From Primorskyibacter marinus (lineage in GTDB: Bacteria > Pseudomonadota > Alphaproteobacteria > Rhodobacterales > Rhodobacteraceae), in assembly GCF_003313245.1 (NCBI RefSeq), contig NZ_QJSD01000004.1, positions 62,001 through 126,000 on the forward strand: DNA of 64,000 nt, written 5' to 3'. Both the position numbers and the translations under genes were made by a program. This document shows positions 40,499 through 49,888 of this stretch, piece after piece (the stretch's first letter is position 1; each line of letters starts with the position of its first letter). The notes under the pieces were generated by a model. That model ran no database searches. It was given only the letters and a program-made list of their open reading frames with translations, and was not told where the DNA came from.

Positions 40499-41422
40499 TC
40501 AAACGCTTCTGCGTTTTCGACTGCGTCTCGGCAGAAGTCGCCCGTCCAGCACCACCAGCCCCAGCGCCAACAGGCCAAAGCCCGCATAGGCCTGTGGGGC
40601 AAGCATCTCGTCGCGCAGCAGGGTGCCGAGTGTGATCGCTACGGGCGGGATCATCAACGTGACCAGCATCAGATTGCCGCTTCCCGCCATGGCCAGCACG
40701 CGGTAATAGAGCAGATAGGCAAATGCCGTCGCGGCCACCGCGAAATAGCCGATGGCAAGCCAGGTGCCAAGCTCCAGCGCCAGCGTGGGCACGCCCTCGA
40801 AGTGCAGCACCAGAGGGATCATCACCAAGGTCGATCCGGTCAGCATACCTGCGGCTGCCACGACCGGATGCAGCCCGCCCAGATATTTGCGGGCCCAGAC
40901 GCCGCCAAGCGCGTAGAACAATGTGCCGGCTAGGACCGCCAACTGCGCCAGCGAGCGCAGGTTGAGCTGCGACAGGTTCTCTATGCCGATGGCGGTCACG
41001 ACGCCTGCAAAGCCAAGCGCAACGCCCGCCAGCTTGCGCGGGCTGAGCCGCTCATCGGCAAAGAAGATCGCGGCCACGAGCACGCCGAAAATCGCCGTGG
41101 TGGCGTTGAAGATCGAGGTCAGCCCAGAGGAGATGTGCAACTGTCCCCAGGCCATCAGGCCAAAGGGGATCACGTTGTTGAGGCACCCCATCACCAAAAA
41201 GGCCCCCCAGGTGCAGGCCGCGCGCGGAACGGGCAGGCGGCGCAACTTGACCACGCCCCACAGCAGGATCATCGCCCAACCGGTACGGTGCAAAACGGCG
41301 GTCAGTGGGCCGATCTCGTCCAGTGCAATGCGGATCGACAGAAATGACCCGCCCCAAAGCAGTGCGAGCAGCGAAAGCTCGACCCAGGCGCGCGAGGAGA
41401 CGGATTTTTGTTGCATACTCAT
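40499..41422 (-). CDS. DMT-superfamily permease (EamA domains)
   Basis: 307 residues, ten predicted hydrophobic helices in two EamA repeats. Opening WVELSLLALLWGGSFLSIRIALDEIGPLT and second repeat SLAQLAVLAGTLFYALGGVWARKYLGG are typical of RhaT/YdcZ-type exporters. Substrate unknown. No clear ribosome site before the ATG at 41422; the Met two codons later is equally possible. Confidence 0.88.
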   Translation of the reverse strand: MSMQQKSVSSRAWVELSLLALLWGGSFLSIRIALDEIGPLTAVLHRTGWAMILLWGVVKLRRLPVPRAACTWGAFLVMGCLNNVIPFGLMAWGQLHISSGLTSIFNATTAIFGVLVAAIFFADERLSPRKLAGVALGFAGVVTAIGIENLSQLNLRSLAQLAVLAGTLFYALGGVWARKYLGGLHPVVAAAGMLTGSTLVMIPLVLHFEGVPTLALELGTWLAIGYFAVAATAFAYLLYYRVLAMAGSGNLMLVTLMIPPVAITLGTLLRDEMLAPQAYAGFGLLALGLVVLDGRLLPRRSRKRRSV

Positions 41423-41521
41423 GGCGCGACGATGTCATGGCCTGCGCAGGCGCGCGACCCGTTTCTTGCGTCATGCACATCGACCCGAGCCGAAAGTCAA
41501 TTGCAGTGGTGCGAAACGCAA

Positions 41522-41547
41522 ACCGCCCGGCACGAGCGCCGGGCGGT
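41522..41547 (-). terminator. Terminator of the FadL-type porin gene
   Basis: Ten-base inverted repeat ACCGCCCGGC/GCCGGGCGGT, then T-rich DNA on the minus strand (TTTGCGTTT), 27 bp after the porin stop. Confidence 0.75.
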
Positions 41548-41573
41548 CATTGGTCCTTCAGGGTGGGCTGCGA

Positions 41574-42806
41574 TCAGAATGCGAAAGTCATCGCAGCGCC
41601 AAGACCCATAAACGTGTTGTCTTCGAACTTGGTACCGGACGCGTCTTCCGCGTCACCCAGCTTGGCAAATTCAACCCCGCCGCGGATCGTCATGATGCCA
41701 TCTGTGTAGGTGCCGCCAAGGCCAAGGCTGATCCGCCCGTCCGTAGGTGCCAGCCGCGACGCGATGCCGCCATTCGATTTTTCGTAAGTCACGCGCGCAA
41801 AGCCCGAGAACGCGTCAGAGAACCGCCGACCAACGCCCAACTGCCAGGTGATGACGTCATCGTCGATACCGGTAATCGCATCGCCGCCGGTCACTCTTTC
41901 ATATTCCTGGGTCCGCACTTCCCATTTCGACCATTCGGTCCACTTGATCTGACCAAAGACCAACGTGTCCTTGGCGACGCCGGTCTGGAAATCCAGCGCC
42001 AGGGATTGCGGCAATTCAATCTCTGTCGTGGATCCCACGCCGACCACACCATAGCCAAGAGATGTCTCTGTCGTGTCGAACTCATGCGTGACGGCATTCT
42101 GCCATGTCAGGCCAACGCGCAAGGCGATATCTGGGATCTCGTAGGCCGCGCCCAGAACATATCCGAAGGCACCATCCGTCTCGGCGTTGGCGGTAAATTC
42201 CAGGCTGGTGGGGGACGAAGCTACGGCGCTCAATGTCGCTGCAAGGTTTTGCGCCCCGATTGTCCGAGGATCAGAGGCACCATATGCCGCTTCTGCCGCA
42301 GTCGCCGCGGCGCTGGCCTCTGCGGCACCTTTGGCGGTTTGCGCGCGAATCATCTGGTCGGGAATTGCAATATCTGCCGTGCTTTCGATGTAGCGCACGC
42401 CACCGTAGACCGATATGCGGTCTGTTGCTTGGTATTTAAGGATCACCGCGGTCTGGTTGGAATCCCATTCGGCGTTCAACCCGGTGTAGAAACCTTCCTT
42501 GTAGGTCGAGCTCGCACCATATCCGTCATTAAAGAACAGCCCAAAGCTCAACCGGTCAGTGATGTCGGTCTTGTAGCCGACACCGGTGGACGTGTAGTCG
42601 CCCGCCATGTCGCCGGTGCTGCCGCCCCCGGCCGCTGCAACATAGTCACCCGACACATTCGGGGCCACATGCGAGAACGTCAGCTCGACCTGATTTCCGT
42701 CTTCGAACAACAACCCGTAATTGTTCGACGTCCGTTCAATCCCCCCGGCGACGGCACCCGTCGCACAAAGCGCTGCGACCGACGCACCAAGCACATATGT
42801 TCTCAT
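41574..42806 (-). CDS. OmpP1/FadL/TodX-family outer-membrane transport protein
   Basis: 410 residues. Signal peptide RTYVLGASVAALCATGAVAGG; mature N-terminus GIERTSNNYGLLFEDGN, the FadL hatch-type opening, followed by alternating amphipathic beta strands and C-terminal Phe (MTFAF). FadL proteins bring long-chain fatty acids or hydrocarbons across the outer membrane. An unusual Ala-rich segment (AQTAKGAAEASAAATAAEAAYG region, about residues 159-200) interrupts the barrel and would form helix outside it. Start at 42806 chosen: GAGGG lies 5 bp upstream of it, whereas the ATG at 42818 has none. Confidence 0.85.
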   Translation of the reverse strand: MRTYVLGASVAALCATGAVAGGIERTSNNYGLLFEDGNQVELTFSHVAPNVSGDYVAAAGGGSTGDMAGDYTSTGVGYKTDITDRLSFGLFFNDGYGASSTYKEGFYTGLNAEWDSNQTAVILKYQATDRISVYGGVRYIESTADIAIPDQMIRAQTAKGAAEASAAATAAEAAYGASDPRTIGAQNLAATLSAVASSPTSLEFTANAETDGAFGYVLGAAYEIPDIALRVGLTWQNAVTHEFDTTETSLGYGVVGVGSTTEIELPQSLALDFQTGVAKDTLVFGQIKWTEWSKWEVRTQEYERVTGGDAITGIDDDVITWQLGVGRRFSDAFSGFARVTYEKSNGGIASRLAPTDGRISLGLGGTYTDGIMTIRGGVEFAKLGDAEDASGTKFEDNTFMGLGAAMTFAF

Positions 42807-42876
42807 TTTAGCCCTCATCCCTCAGCGGCCCTTTGGCCAGTGTCCCTAAAGGAAACGTAGTCGTCGCTGGGTTGAG

Positions 42877-42893
42877 TGGTCAATCTTTGACCA
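42877..42893. promoter_or_regulatory. Perfect 17-bp inverted repeat, candidate operator of the FadL-type gene
   Basis: TGGTCAA-TCT-TTGACCA, a 7-3-7 palindrome 71 bp before the FadL start. Its TGGTC/GACCA ends resemble fatty-acid regulator sites such as FadR's. Regulator not in the window. Confidence 0.5.
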
Positions 42894-42922
42894 AACGTAA
42901 GGTGAACCTTCGCTCCGTAGCG

Positions 42923-43822
42923 TCACTTTGCAGCAACGGCGCGGGTTTCACTAAGAATATTAAAGTAATTCGCGCCGAAAATCACCACGGCACCAAGGAT
43001 GACGAAAATGTCCAAAGGTTCATTATAGAACAGCATTCCGATGAGTGCGATCAACGGAAGGCGGAGAAAGTCAAAGGGCATGACAACCGAGGCGGGTGCA
43101 ATGCGCAGCGCGTTGGTCAGGCAGAAATGCGCCACCAGCCCGGCGCAGGAAATCAGCGCAATCCACGGCCAGGTTGCGGCAGAAGGCACAGCAATCTCCC
43201 CATCCAGCCCGGCGCAGATCAGGCCAAAGACGGCCTGCATGAGGACCAGCCAGAACAGGATGCAGGTGATGGTTTCGGTTCGGGTCAAAAGCTTGGTGAA
43301 CACGGCGGATCCGGCAAAGCCTATCGCCGCACCTGTCGCAAACAAAAGCCGGACATCAAAGCTGTCGGGGCTGGGCCGCGCGACGATCAGGATTCCGACA
43401 AAGCCGAACAGCGCGGCGATGCAGCGCGCTTTGGTCAGTTTCTCGCCAAGGATCAGCGGAGACAGCAGAACGACCCAAAGCGGAGAGGTAAATTCCAAAG
43501 CGAAGACCTGCGCCAGTGGCAGTATCGCGACGGCGTAGAACCACAGGTTCTGGCCGGTAAAATGACTGATATTGCGCACCAGATGAAGGTGCATGCTGCG
43601 GGTGGTGATCTGATGGCGCGTGCCCGCGACCGTCGCGACCACCAACACGATGAAGATCCCCGCGATCGAGCGGTAGAGCATGATTTCGAAGGTGTCCAAC
43701 TCGAAGCTGACCGCGCGTCCGGCCACCGCCATCGAGGTGAAAGACGCGATCGCCCCGGTCATCCAGAGCGCGGCTTTGAACACCGGGTTGAGATCCGGTG
43801 CCGCTTGCGTTTGTGTGGACAT
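42923..43822 (-). CDS. DMT-superfamily permease (EamA domains)
   Basis: 299 residues, ten helices in two EamA repeats (FEIMLYRSIAGIFIVLVVA; then FTKLLTRTETITCILFWLVLMQ). Short acidic/Thr N-terminus. Distinct from the permease at 40499-41422; a SAM-transporter-like member of the family is possible, but the substrate is unknown. ATG at 43822; the frame is open to 43942. Confidence 0.88.
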   Translation of the reverse strand: MSTQTQAAPDLNPVFKAALWMTGAIASFTSMAVAGRAVSFELDTFEIMLYRSIAGIFIVLVVATVAGTRHQITTRSMHLHLVRNISHFTGQNLWFYAVAILPLAQVFALEFTSPLWVVLLSPLILGEKLTKARCIAALFGFVGILIVARPSPDSFDVRLLFATGAAIGFAGSAVFTKLLTRTETITCILFWLVLMQAVFGLICAGLDGEIAVPSAATWPWIALISCAGLVAHFCLTNALRIAPASVVMPFDFLRLPLIALIGMLFYNEPLDIFVILGAVVIFGANYFNILSETRAVAAK

Positions 43823-43914
43823 GGTGGCGATCCTTCCGCGTGGGCCAGACTGTCGGCGCGCTGGCCGGCTGACCGATACCAGCGCGGGCCGCGAATGCAA
43901 ACAGGCCGTCTGGC

Positions 43915-44895
43915 TCAGCCCTTCTGTCCGATCAACTCGCATAGATGCCCGGCGCAGCCGGTCAACGCGGCATAGTCATCCTCGACCACCCAGACCGGGA
44001 ATTGCCGCATGAACGGCCCGAACCGGCCCTTATCCATGAATGCCTCGGCAAAGCCCATTTCGGTCGCGTGCTGCGCCAAGGCGCGGGCGACGCCGCCGAC
44101 AAGATAGATGCCGCCAAACGGCAATTGGATCAGGGCAAGATTGCCCAGAACGCGGCCCAGCAGGCGCACAGCCATTGCGACCGCATCATGGGCGCGCGGG
44201 TCGCTGCCTGCGGCGCAGGCCGCCATGATCTCGGCGGCGGCGAGGGCAGGGGCGTCCGATGTGCCATCCTCTTCGCAGCGCCAGGCATACAGGCGTTCGA
44301 TGCCGCGACCCGACAGCACGTCCTCGACCCCCGGAACGCCGTGCTCGCGCCCGGCAAACTGCATCAGGCGCAGTTCCTCTTCGGACTGCACCGGAAAGCT
44401 GATATGGCCAGATTCCGACGGGGGCACCAGCGTGCCGGTCTCTGTCCGGTAGACAAGTGCCGCGTTCATGCCGGTGCCGACACCGACGACAAGCCGGGCG
44501 GCATGGCTGCTGACATCCTCATGCGATCCCGGCAACAGCAGGCGCATATTGGCCGGATCGACATGGCGCAGCGCGTGGCCCTGTGCCTGTAGGTCGTTCA
44601 GCACCGCCACGGTTTCCAGATCCAGCGCCTGTGCCAGATCGGTCCGGTCGATCACCCAGTCCAGATTGGTCATGCGCGCCACACCTTCATGCACCGGTCC
44701 TGCCGCTGCCACCGAGGCACAGCTTGGCAGGTCTTCGCGGCCTTCGAGGTAGGTTTGCAGCACATCCGTCAGGCCCGAGAAATCGGCATTGCGAAACCGG
44801 CGGATCGAGTCTGTCTGCACCTGCGTCCCGCGGGCCATCGCGACGCGTGTATTGGTGCCGCCGATATCCGCAACAATGGCAAGGGGGTCATTCAT
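43915..44895 (-). CDS. glk: Glucokinase
   Basis: 326 residues. ATP-binding DIGGTNTRVAMA and LVVGVGTGMNAAL phosphate loop, with the bacterial-type Glk sequence ESGHISFPVQSEEELRLM, where His follows the catalytic-acid region. Phosphorylates glucose to glucose-6-phosphate. It lies 101 bp downstream of the LacI-type regulator on the same strand; in agl systems glucose is the product of AglA, so the link is natural. Confidence 0.93.
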   Translation of the reverse strand: MNDPLAIVADIGGTNTRVAMARGTQVQTDSIRRFRNADFSGLTDVLQTYLEGREDLPSCASVAAAGPVHEGVARMTNLDWVIDRTDLAQALDLETVAVLNDLQAQGHALRHVDPANMRLLLPGSHEDVSSHAARLVVGVGTGMNAALVYRTETGTLVPPSESGHISFPVQSEEELRLMQFAGREHGVPGVEDVLSGRGIERLYAWRCEEDGTSDAPALAAAEIMAACAAGSDPRAHDAVAMAVRLLGRVLGNLALIQLPFGGIYLVGGVARALAQHATEMGFAEAFMDKGRFGPFMRQFPVWVVEDDYAALTGCAGHLCELIGQKG

Positions 44896-44996
44896 GGCAA
44901 TCCTGCTGAACTGGTTTCTATGCACGGGGCTTACAGTGGGATAATATTCGGCGTCAAATCCGTTAGTGCCAAGCGCCGCAGAGGATATGAGAGGCC

Positions 44997-46028
44997 TCAA
45001 GGGCGGTTCGGGGCAGGGCCGGTCGACTGGCCGATGATCAGATCCGCCTCCATAAGGTGGGTGGGCAGCGGCATGCCGGGATTGCTGATCATGTCGAGCA
45101 GCATCTGCGCAGACAGCCGTCCCGCCTCGCGGACCGAGGACCGTGTGGCCGTGAAGATCGGCACCTCCTGCCCGTTCGACATATAGGACAGGTCATCGTC
45201 ATAAGTGATGACCGACACGTCGCGCCCCATTGTCAGCCCGGCATCCGACAGGGCGCGCCTGACCCCGATGGCCGATATGATGGACGAGCAAAGCACTGCG
45301 GTCGGCGGATCGTCGGCCTCAAGCATCGCGCGGGTTTCGCGGTAGCCGTAAATCTCTGTCATCTCATCCGACCGCATGAGCGCCGGATCGGGTTCCAGGC
45401 CACGACCGACGAGCGCCCGGACATAGCCTTGACGACGTCGATGCGCGAAATCCAGAAACTCCAACCCGTTGAGCAGCGCAATCCGCCGATGGCCCAGATC
45501 AAGCAGAAATTCCGTGGCACGTTGAAAGGCGCGGGAATTGTTAACATCAAGCCAGGCATAGTTCCGGGTCACGTTGGAGGCGCGCCCATGCGACAGAAAA
45601 GGCAGACCCAGACTGCTGAGAAGATCAATGCGCGTGTCTTGCATCTTGGGGCTGTGAACGATGATTCCGTCGACATTGCCCTTGGATTTGATCGCCCGGT
45701 AGAGTTGTTCCTCGCTATCGTCATCGACCAGGGAAATCAGCATGTCATACCCGGCGGCGGAATAGCTTTCGCCCGCTCCGGCGGTGTAATCGCCAAACAC
45801 CGGATTGACCATTTCATGTCGGCTGGATCGTGCAATGACATGCCCGATGGCCATGGATTTGCCGGTTGCCAGTCCCTTGGCGCGGGCATTCGGGCTGTAG
45901 TTCAGCTTGCGCGCCGTTTCCAGCACGCGCTGGCGGGTCTTTTCGCTGACCTCCGGATACCCGTTCAGCGCGCGGCTGACGGTTGTCTGGGACAAGCCAA
46001 GATGTTCCGAAAGTGTTTTGAGATTCAT
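44997..46028 (-). CDS. aglR: LacI-family repressor of the alpha-glucoside operon
   Basis: 343 residues. LacI HTH and hinge MNLKTLSEHLGLSQTTVSRALNGYPEVSEKTRQRV, then a sugar-binding core. Two matched palindromes in the divergent region (46041-46052 and 46198-46209) have the central CG-type dyad of LacI operators. The gene starts at ATG 46028; the earlier frame to 46433 is not conserved and would cover the operators. Co-directional with glk. Confidence 0.9.
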   Translation of the reverse strand: MNLKTLSEHLGLSQTTVSRALNGYPEVSEKTRQRVLETARKLNYSPNARAKGLATGKSMAIGHVIARSSRHEMVNPVFGDYTAGAGESYSAAGYDMLISLVDDDSEEQLYRAIKSKGNVDGIIVHSPKMQDTRIDLLSSLGLPFLSHGRASNVTRNYAWLDVNNSRAFQRATEFLLDLGHRRIALLNGLEFLDFAHRRRQGYVRALVGRGLEPDPALMRSDEMTEIYGYRETRAMLEADDPPTAVLCSSIISAIGVRRALSDAGLTMGRDVSVITYDDDLSYMSNGQEVPIFTATRSSVREAGRLSAQMLLDMISNPGMPLPTHLMEADLIIGQSTGPAPNRP

Positions 46029-46040
46029 CGAATAACCAAT

Positions 46041-46052
46041 CAAAGCGCTTGC
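46041..46052. promoter_or_regulatory. AglR operator 1
   Basis: CAAAGCGCTTGC, 10 of 12 positions matching the full palindrome at 46198, 12 bp before the aglR start. Probably autoregulation. Confidence 0.65.
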
Positions 46053-46197
46053 ATAAATAGACCATAGACGTGAACCCGTCTGGAATAAAAGTACAAATCC
46101 TGGACGTCTGTTTAAGCTGCGGCGCAGCATAAGTGCATTCGTTATCACATAAACTCTGATTGACTCAACCATATGCTGTATGAAATGGTAATTCATC

Positions 46198-46209
46198 CAA
46201 AGCGCTTTG
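46198..46209. promoter_or_regulatory. AglR operator 2
   Basis: Perfect palindrome CAAAGCGCTTTG, followed immediately by a TTGACG (46212-46217) / TATCTG (46233-46238) -35/-10 pair with a 15-bp spacer. It lies 63 bp before aglE and is well placed to block the agl promoter. Confidence 0.7.
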
Positions 46210-46272
46210 ATTTGACGTTGACGCACGCGAACTATCTGACGCTGCAAAGACATGCATTCTGGGAGGATTATC

Positions 46273-47628
46273 ATGAAAAACCGATTTCTGGCGGGCGCTG
46301 CTGCGATCGCGCTGACAACCGGCTCCGCACATGCCGCAGGGCATATGCAATTCACACCGGGCGAGGGCGATTTCAACTGGGACAGCTTTGATGCCTTTGC
46401 AGATTCCCATGATTTCAGTGGCGAGCAGGTCACTGTTTTCGGACCATGGATCGGCCCCGATCAGGCGCTGGTGGAAAGCGTCCTTGCCTATTTCGCCGAA
46501 GCCACCGGGGCTGACGTGCGCTATACCGGATCGGACAGTTTTGAGCAGCAGATCGTCGTCGATACAGAGGCAGGTTCCGCCCCCAATGTCGCGGTTTTTC
46601 CACAACCGGGTCTTGCCTCTGATCTGGCGCGCCGTGGTTTTCTGACGCCGCTTGGGGAGGATGACGCCGCAGCTTTGCGCGACAATTATGCCGCCGGACA
46701 GTCCTGGGTCGATCTGGGCACCTATGCGGGTGCCGATGGCGAACAGCATCTTTACGCCTTTCCCTACAAGGCCGACGTGAAGTCGCTGGTCTGGTATAGC
46801 CCGGAGAATTTCGAAGATGCCGGGTATGACGTGCCCGAAACCATGGAAGAGCTGAAAGAGCTGACCGATCAGATCGTCGCGGATGGCGAAACGCCATGGT
46901 GCATCGGTCTCGGCTCCGGTGGTGCAACGGGATGGCCTGCGACCGATTGGGTCGAGGATATGATGCTGCGCACCCAGCCCCCCGAGGTCTACGACCAGTG
47001 GACGACCAATGAAATTCCCTTCAACGACGAGCGTGTGGTCGCCGCGATCGAGGAATTTGGATATTTTGCGCGCAATGACGACTATGTGGCTGGTGGGGCG
47101 GGCGCTGTGGCGTCCACAGATTTCCGCGACAGCCCAAAGGGTCTCTTTGCGTCGCCGCCGCAATGCTACATGCACCGTCAGGCAAGCTTTATCCCGTCCT
47201 TCTTCCCGGAAGAGACAGAGGTCGGACTGGATGCGGATTTCTTCTACTTCCCGGCTTATGAGGGCAAGGATCTGGGCAAGCCGGTGCTGGGGGCAGGAAC
47301 GCTGTTTGCCATCACCAAGGATTCCCCCGCAGCGCAGGGTCTGATTGATTTTCTCGCGACACCGATTGCGCATGAGGTCTGGATGGCGCAGTCCGGTTTT
47401 CTTACGCCGCATACCGGCGTGAACCCGGCGATCTATGCCAATGACACACAGCGCCAGATGGGCGAGATCCTGACCAACGCCACGACCTTCCGTTTTGACG
47501 GATCGGACCTGATGCCCGGCGGCGTCGGTGCCGGATCGTTCTGGACCGGCATGGTGGATTATACCGGTGGCAAATCCGCCGAGGAAGTCGCCAGCGAAAT
47601 CCAGCAAAGCTGGGATGGCTTGAAATAA
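46273..47628 (+). CDS. aglE: Alpha-glucoside ABC transporter substrate-binding protein AglE
   Basis: 451 residues. Cleavable signal (MKNRFLAGAAAIALTTGSAHAAG), then an extracellular solute-binding family 1 fold. Captures trehalose, sucrose, maltose or similar disaccharides in characterised AglE proteins. GGAGG lies 7 bp before the ATG. First gene of aglEFGAK. Confidence 0.92.
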   Translation: MKNRFLAGAAAIALTTGSAHAAGHMQFTPGEGDFNWDSFDAFADSHDFSGEQVTVFGPWIGPDQALVESVLAYFAEATGADVRYTGSDSFEQQIVVDTEAGSAPNVAVFPQPGLASDLARRGFLTPLGEDDAAALRDNYAAGQSWVDLGTYAGADGEQHLYAFPYKADVKSLVWYSPENFEDAGYDVPETMEELKELTDQIVADGETPWCIGLGSGGATGWPATDWVEDMMLRTQPPEVYDQWTTNEIPFNDERVVAAIEEFGYFARNDDYVAGGAGAVASTDFRDSPKGLFASPPQCYMHRQASFIPSFFPEETEVGLDADFFYFPAYEGKDLGKPVLGAGTLFAITKDSPAAQGLIDFLATPIAHEVWMAQSGFLTPHTGVNPAIYANDTQRQMGEILTNATTFRFDGSDLMPGGVGAGSFWTGMVDYTGGKSAEEVASEIQQSWDGLK

Positions 47629-47719
47629 GTCCCTCTCACATGCGCGCGCCATGTCCCGATGTTTGGGGCGTGGCCTTTTAAAAGTATCATTTTCCAATAC
47701 TTTAACGGGGGAGAGGCTT

Positions 47720-48727
47720 ATGCATCCGGCACTTCAGGGCATGCTGACCATCGTCATAGGTGTGGGGGCGTGCATTACCTATTTCTGGGGGTCGAACCAG
47801 TTTCTGGACAAGGTTCTTTATCCGCCGAAAGGTCCGAATGCCGGGCGCAACATCAACCGTGCCAATATCATCCGGCCCTGGTTGTTCCTGTTCCCCGCTG
47901 TTTTCGCGCTTGGACTTTACCTCGCCTATCCGGTGGTCGAGACGCTGCGCCTGTCGGTGACGCAGCGCATCCCCGGCGGCGGTTCGGAATTTGTCGGCCT
48001 CGACAATTACACGCAAATGTTCGGCGAGCAGAAATTCTGGGAAGCGATGCGCAACAATATGATGTGGCTGCTCGTGGTGCCTGCTGTGTCGACCGCAATG
48101 GGCCTGCTGGTCGCTCAGTTGACCGACCGGATCAAATGGGGCGCGATTGCCAAATCGTTGATCTTCATGCCGATGGCGATTTCCTTCGTGGGCGCCGCCG
48201 TGATCTGGAAACTGGTCTATGATGCCCGCCCGCCCGGCACCGAACAGATCGGTGTGTTGAACGCGATTTATGTCGGCCTGATGGATGGCGAGCCACAGCA
48301 ATGGCTGACGACGCCATTCTGGAACAACTTTTTCCTGATGATTGTGCTGGTCTGGATTCAGACAGGCTTTGCCATGGTGATCCTGTCAGCAGCCCTTCGA
48401 GGTATCCCCGAGGAAACCGTCGAGGCGGCCATTGTCGATGGTGCGGGCCCGTTTCAGGTGTTCTTCAAGATCAAGGTGCCGCAGATCATGGGCACCATCG
48501 TGGTTGTCTGGACCACGATCACCATCGTGGTGCTGAAGATCTTCGATATCGTCTTTGCCATGACCAACGGCCAGTGGGAGACGCAGGTGCTGGCAAACTA
48601 CATGTATGACAAGCTCTTCCGGTCGAATGACTGGGGCGTGGGGTCGGCCAGCGCAATGGTCATTATGCTGCTGGTGACGCCCATTCTGGTGTGGAACGTC
48701 TACAACGCCCGCAAAGAAATGCGCTGA
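47720..48727 (+). CDS. aglF: Alpha-glucoside ABC transporter permease AglF
   Basis: 335 residues. MalF-type inner-membrane permease with an N-terminal helix, a short periplasmic segment and the EAA loop EETVEAAIVDGAGPFQVFFKIKVP that docks the ATPase. ATG at 47720 after GGGGGAGAGG. Forms the channel with AglG. Confidence 0.92.
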   Translation: MHPALQGMLTIVIGVGACITYFWGSNQFLDKVLYPPKGPNAGRNINRANIIRPWLFLFPAVFALGLYLAYPVVETLRLSVTQRIPGGGSEFVGLDNYTQMFGEQKFWEAMRNNMMWLLVVPAVSTAMGLLVAQLTDRIKWGAIAKSLIFMPMAISFVGAAVIWKLVYDARPPGTEQIGVLNAIYVGLMDGEPQQWLTTPFWNNFFLMIVLVWIQTGFAMVILSAALRGIPEETVEAAIVDGAGPFQVFFKIKVPQIMGTIVVVWTTITIVVLKIFDIVFAMTNGQWETQVLANYMYDKLFRSNDWGVGSASAMVIMLLVTPILVWNVYNARKEMR

Positions 48728-48739
48728 GGGAGAGGGACC

Positions 48740-49888
48740 ATGGATAACATCGCAGGAACCAAATCCTCTTTGACCTGGGCGGTGCATATCTCTGTCGCCG
48801 TTCTGGTGGCACTTTGGCTGTTCCCGACGGTGGGGCTGTTCGTGTCCTCGTTCCGGACGGCGGACCAGATCGCGACATCGGGCTGGTGGAAGGCACTGTT
48901 CCCGCAGGAACAGAACGAGGTCTTGCGCACCGCAGCACCTGACACGCAGATACAGGAAGGCGCGCTTTATGTGATCGAAGGCAATCTTTTCGAGACCGGT
49001 TCGGAGTCGGAGATTTCCGCATGGGGCACATCTTCGCGCGAGATCTCCGCCTACGCGCCCGGCGAAACGGCTGATCTGGGCGAGGACGGGCGTCTGACCG
49101 TGATGGCGGATGGCACTTACCGCTATGAGAATGACACGGCGTTTGAGGGCCGTCGCGGCGACCGGGTATTCGTGACCGCGACCGCGCCGCCGGAATTCAC
49201 GCTCGACAATTACAGACAGGTGCTGTTGTCCGAGGATGCGACCGACAGCATGGCCAAGGCGTTTTTCAACACGCTGACAGTGACCATCCCGGCAACCATC
49301 ATTCCCATCCTGATCGCGGCCTTCGCGGCCTATGCTTTGGCCTGGATGGATTTTCCGGGTCGGGCGCTGCTGATTGCTGCCGTGGTGGGCCTGCTGGTGG
49401 TGCCGCTGCAACTGGCGCTGATCCCGCTGTTGAAGCTGCATCTGGGGATCGGCATCGGCAAGGGCTATCTGGGCGTCTGGCTGGCGCATACCGGCTTTGG
49501 TCTGCCGCTGGCGATCTATCTGCTACGCAATTACATGGTCGGCCTTCCGCGTGACATTATCGAGAACGCACGGGTGGACGGGGCATCGGATTTTCAGATC
49601 TTCGTCAAGATCATCCTGCCGCTCAGCTTTCCCGCGCTCGCGTCCTTTGCGATCTTCCAGTTCCTCTGGACGTGGAATGACCTGCTTGTGGCGCTGGTTT
49701 TCCTGATCGACTCGACCGGTGAAACCACGGTGATGACGCGGCAGATCGTGGAACTTCTGGGCACACGGGGCGGCAACTGGGAAATCTTGGCAACGGCGGC
49801 CTTCGTGTCGATCGCCGTGCCGTTGATCGTGTTCTTCGCGATGCAGAAATACCTGGTGCGTGGGATGCTCGCGGGCTCGGTCAAATGA
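48740..49888 (+). CDS. aglG: Alpha-glucoside ABC transporter permease AglG
   Basis: 382 residues, longer than typical MalG (about 300) because a hydrophilic periplasmic insert (about residues 50-150, including NLFETGSESEISAWG and GETADLGEDGRLTVM) follows the first helix, as in known AglG proteins. EAA loop near RDIIENARVDGASDFQIFVKIILP. Stop overlaps aglA by four bases. Confidence 0.92.
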   Translation: MDNIAGTKSSLTWAVHISVAVLVALWLFPTVGLFVSSFRTADQIATSGWWKALFPQEQNEVLRTAAPDTQIQEGALYVIEGNLFETGSESEISAWGTSSREISAYAPGETADLGEDGRLTVMADGTYRYENDTAFEGRRGDRVFVTATAPPEFTLDNYRQVLLSEDATDSMAKAFFNTLTVTIPATIIPILIAAFAAYALAWMDFPGRALLIAAVVGLLVVPLQLALIPLLKLHLGIGIGKGYLGVWLAHTGFGLPLAIYLLRNYMVGLPRDIIENARVDGASDFQIFVKIILPLSFPALASFAIFQFLWTWNDLLVALVFLIDSTGETTVMTRQIVELLGTRGGNWEILATAAFVSIAVPLIVFFAMQKYLVRGMLAGSVK

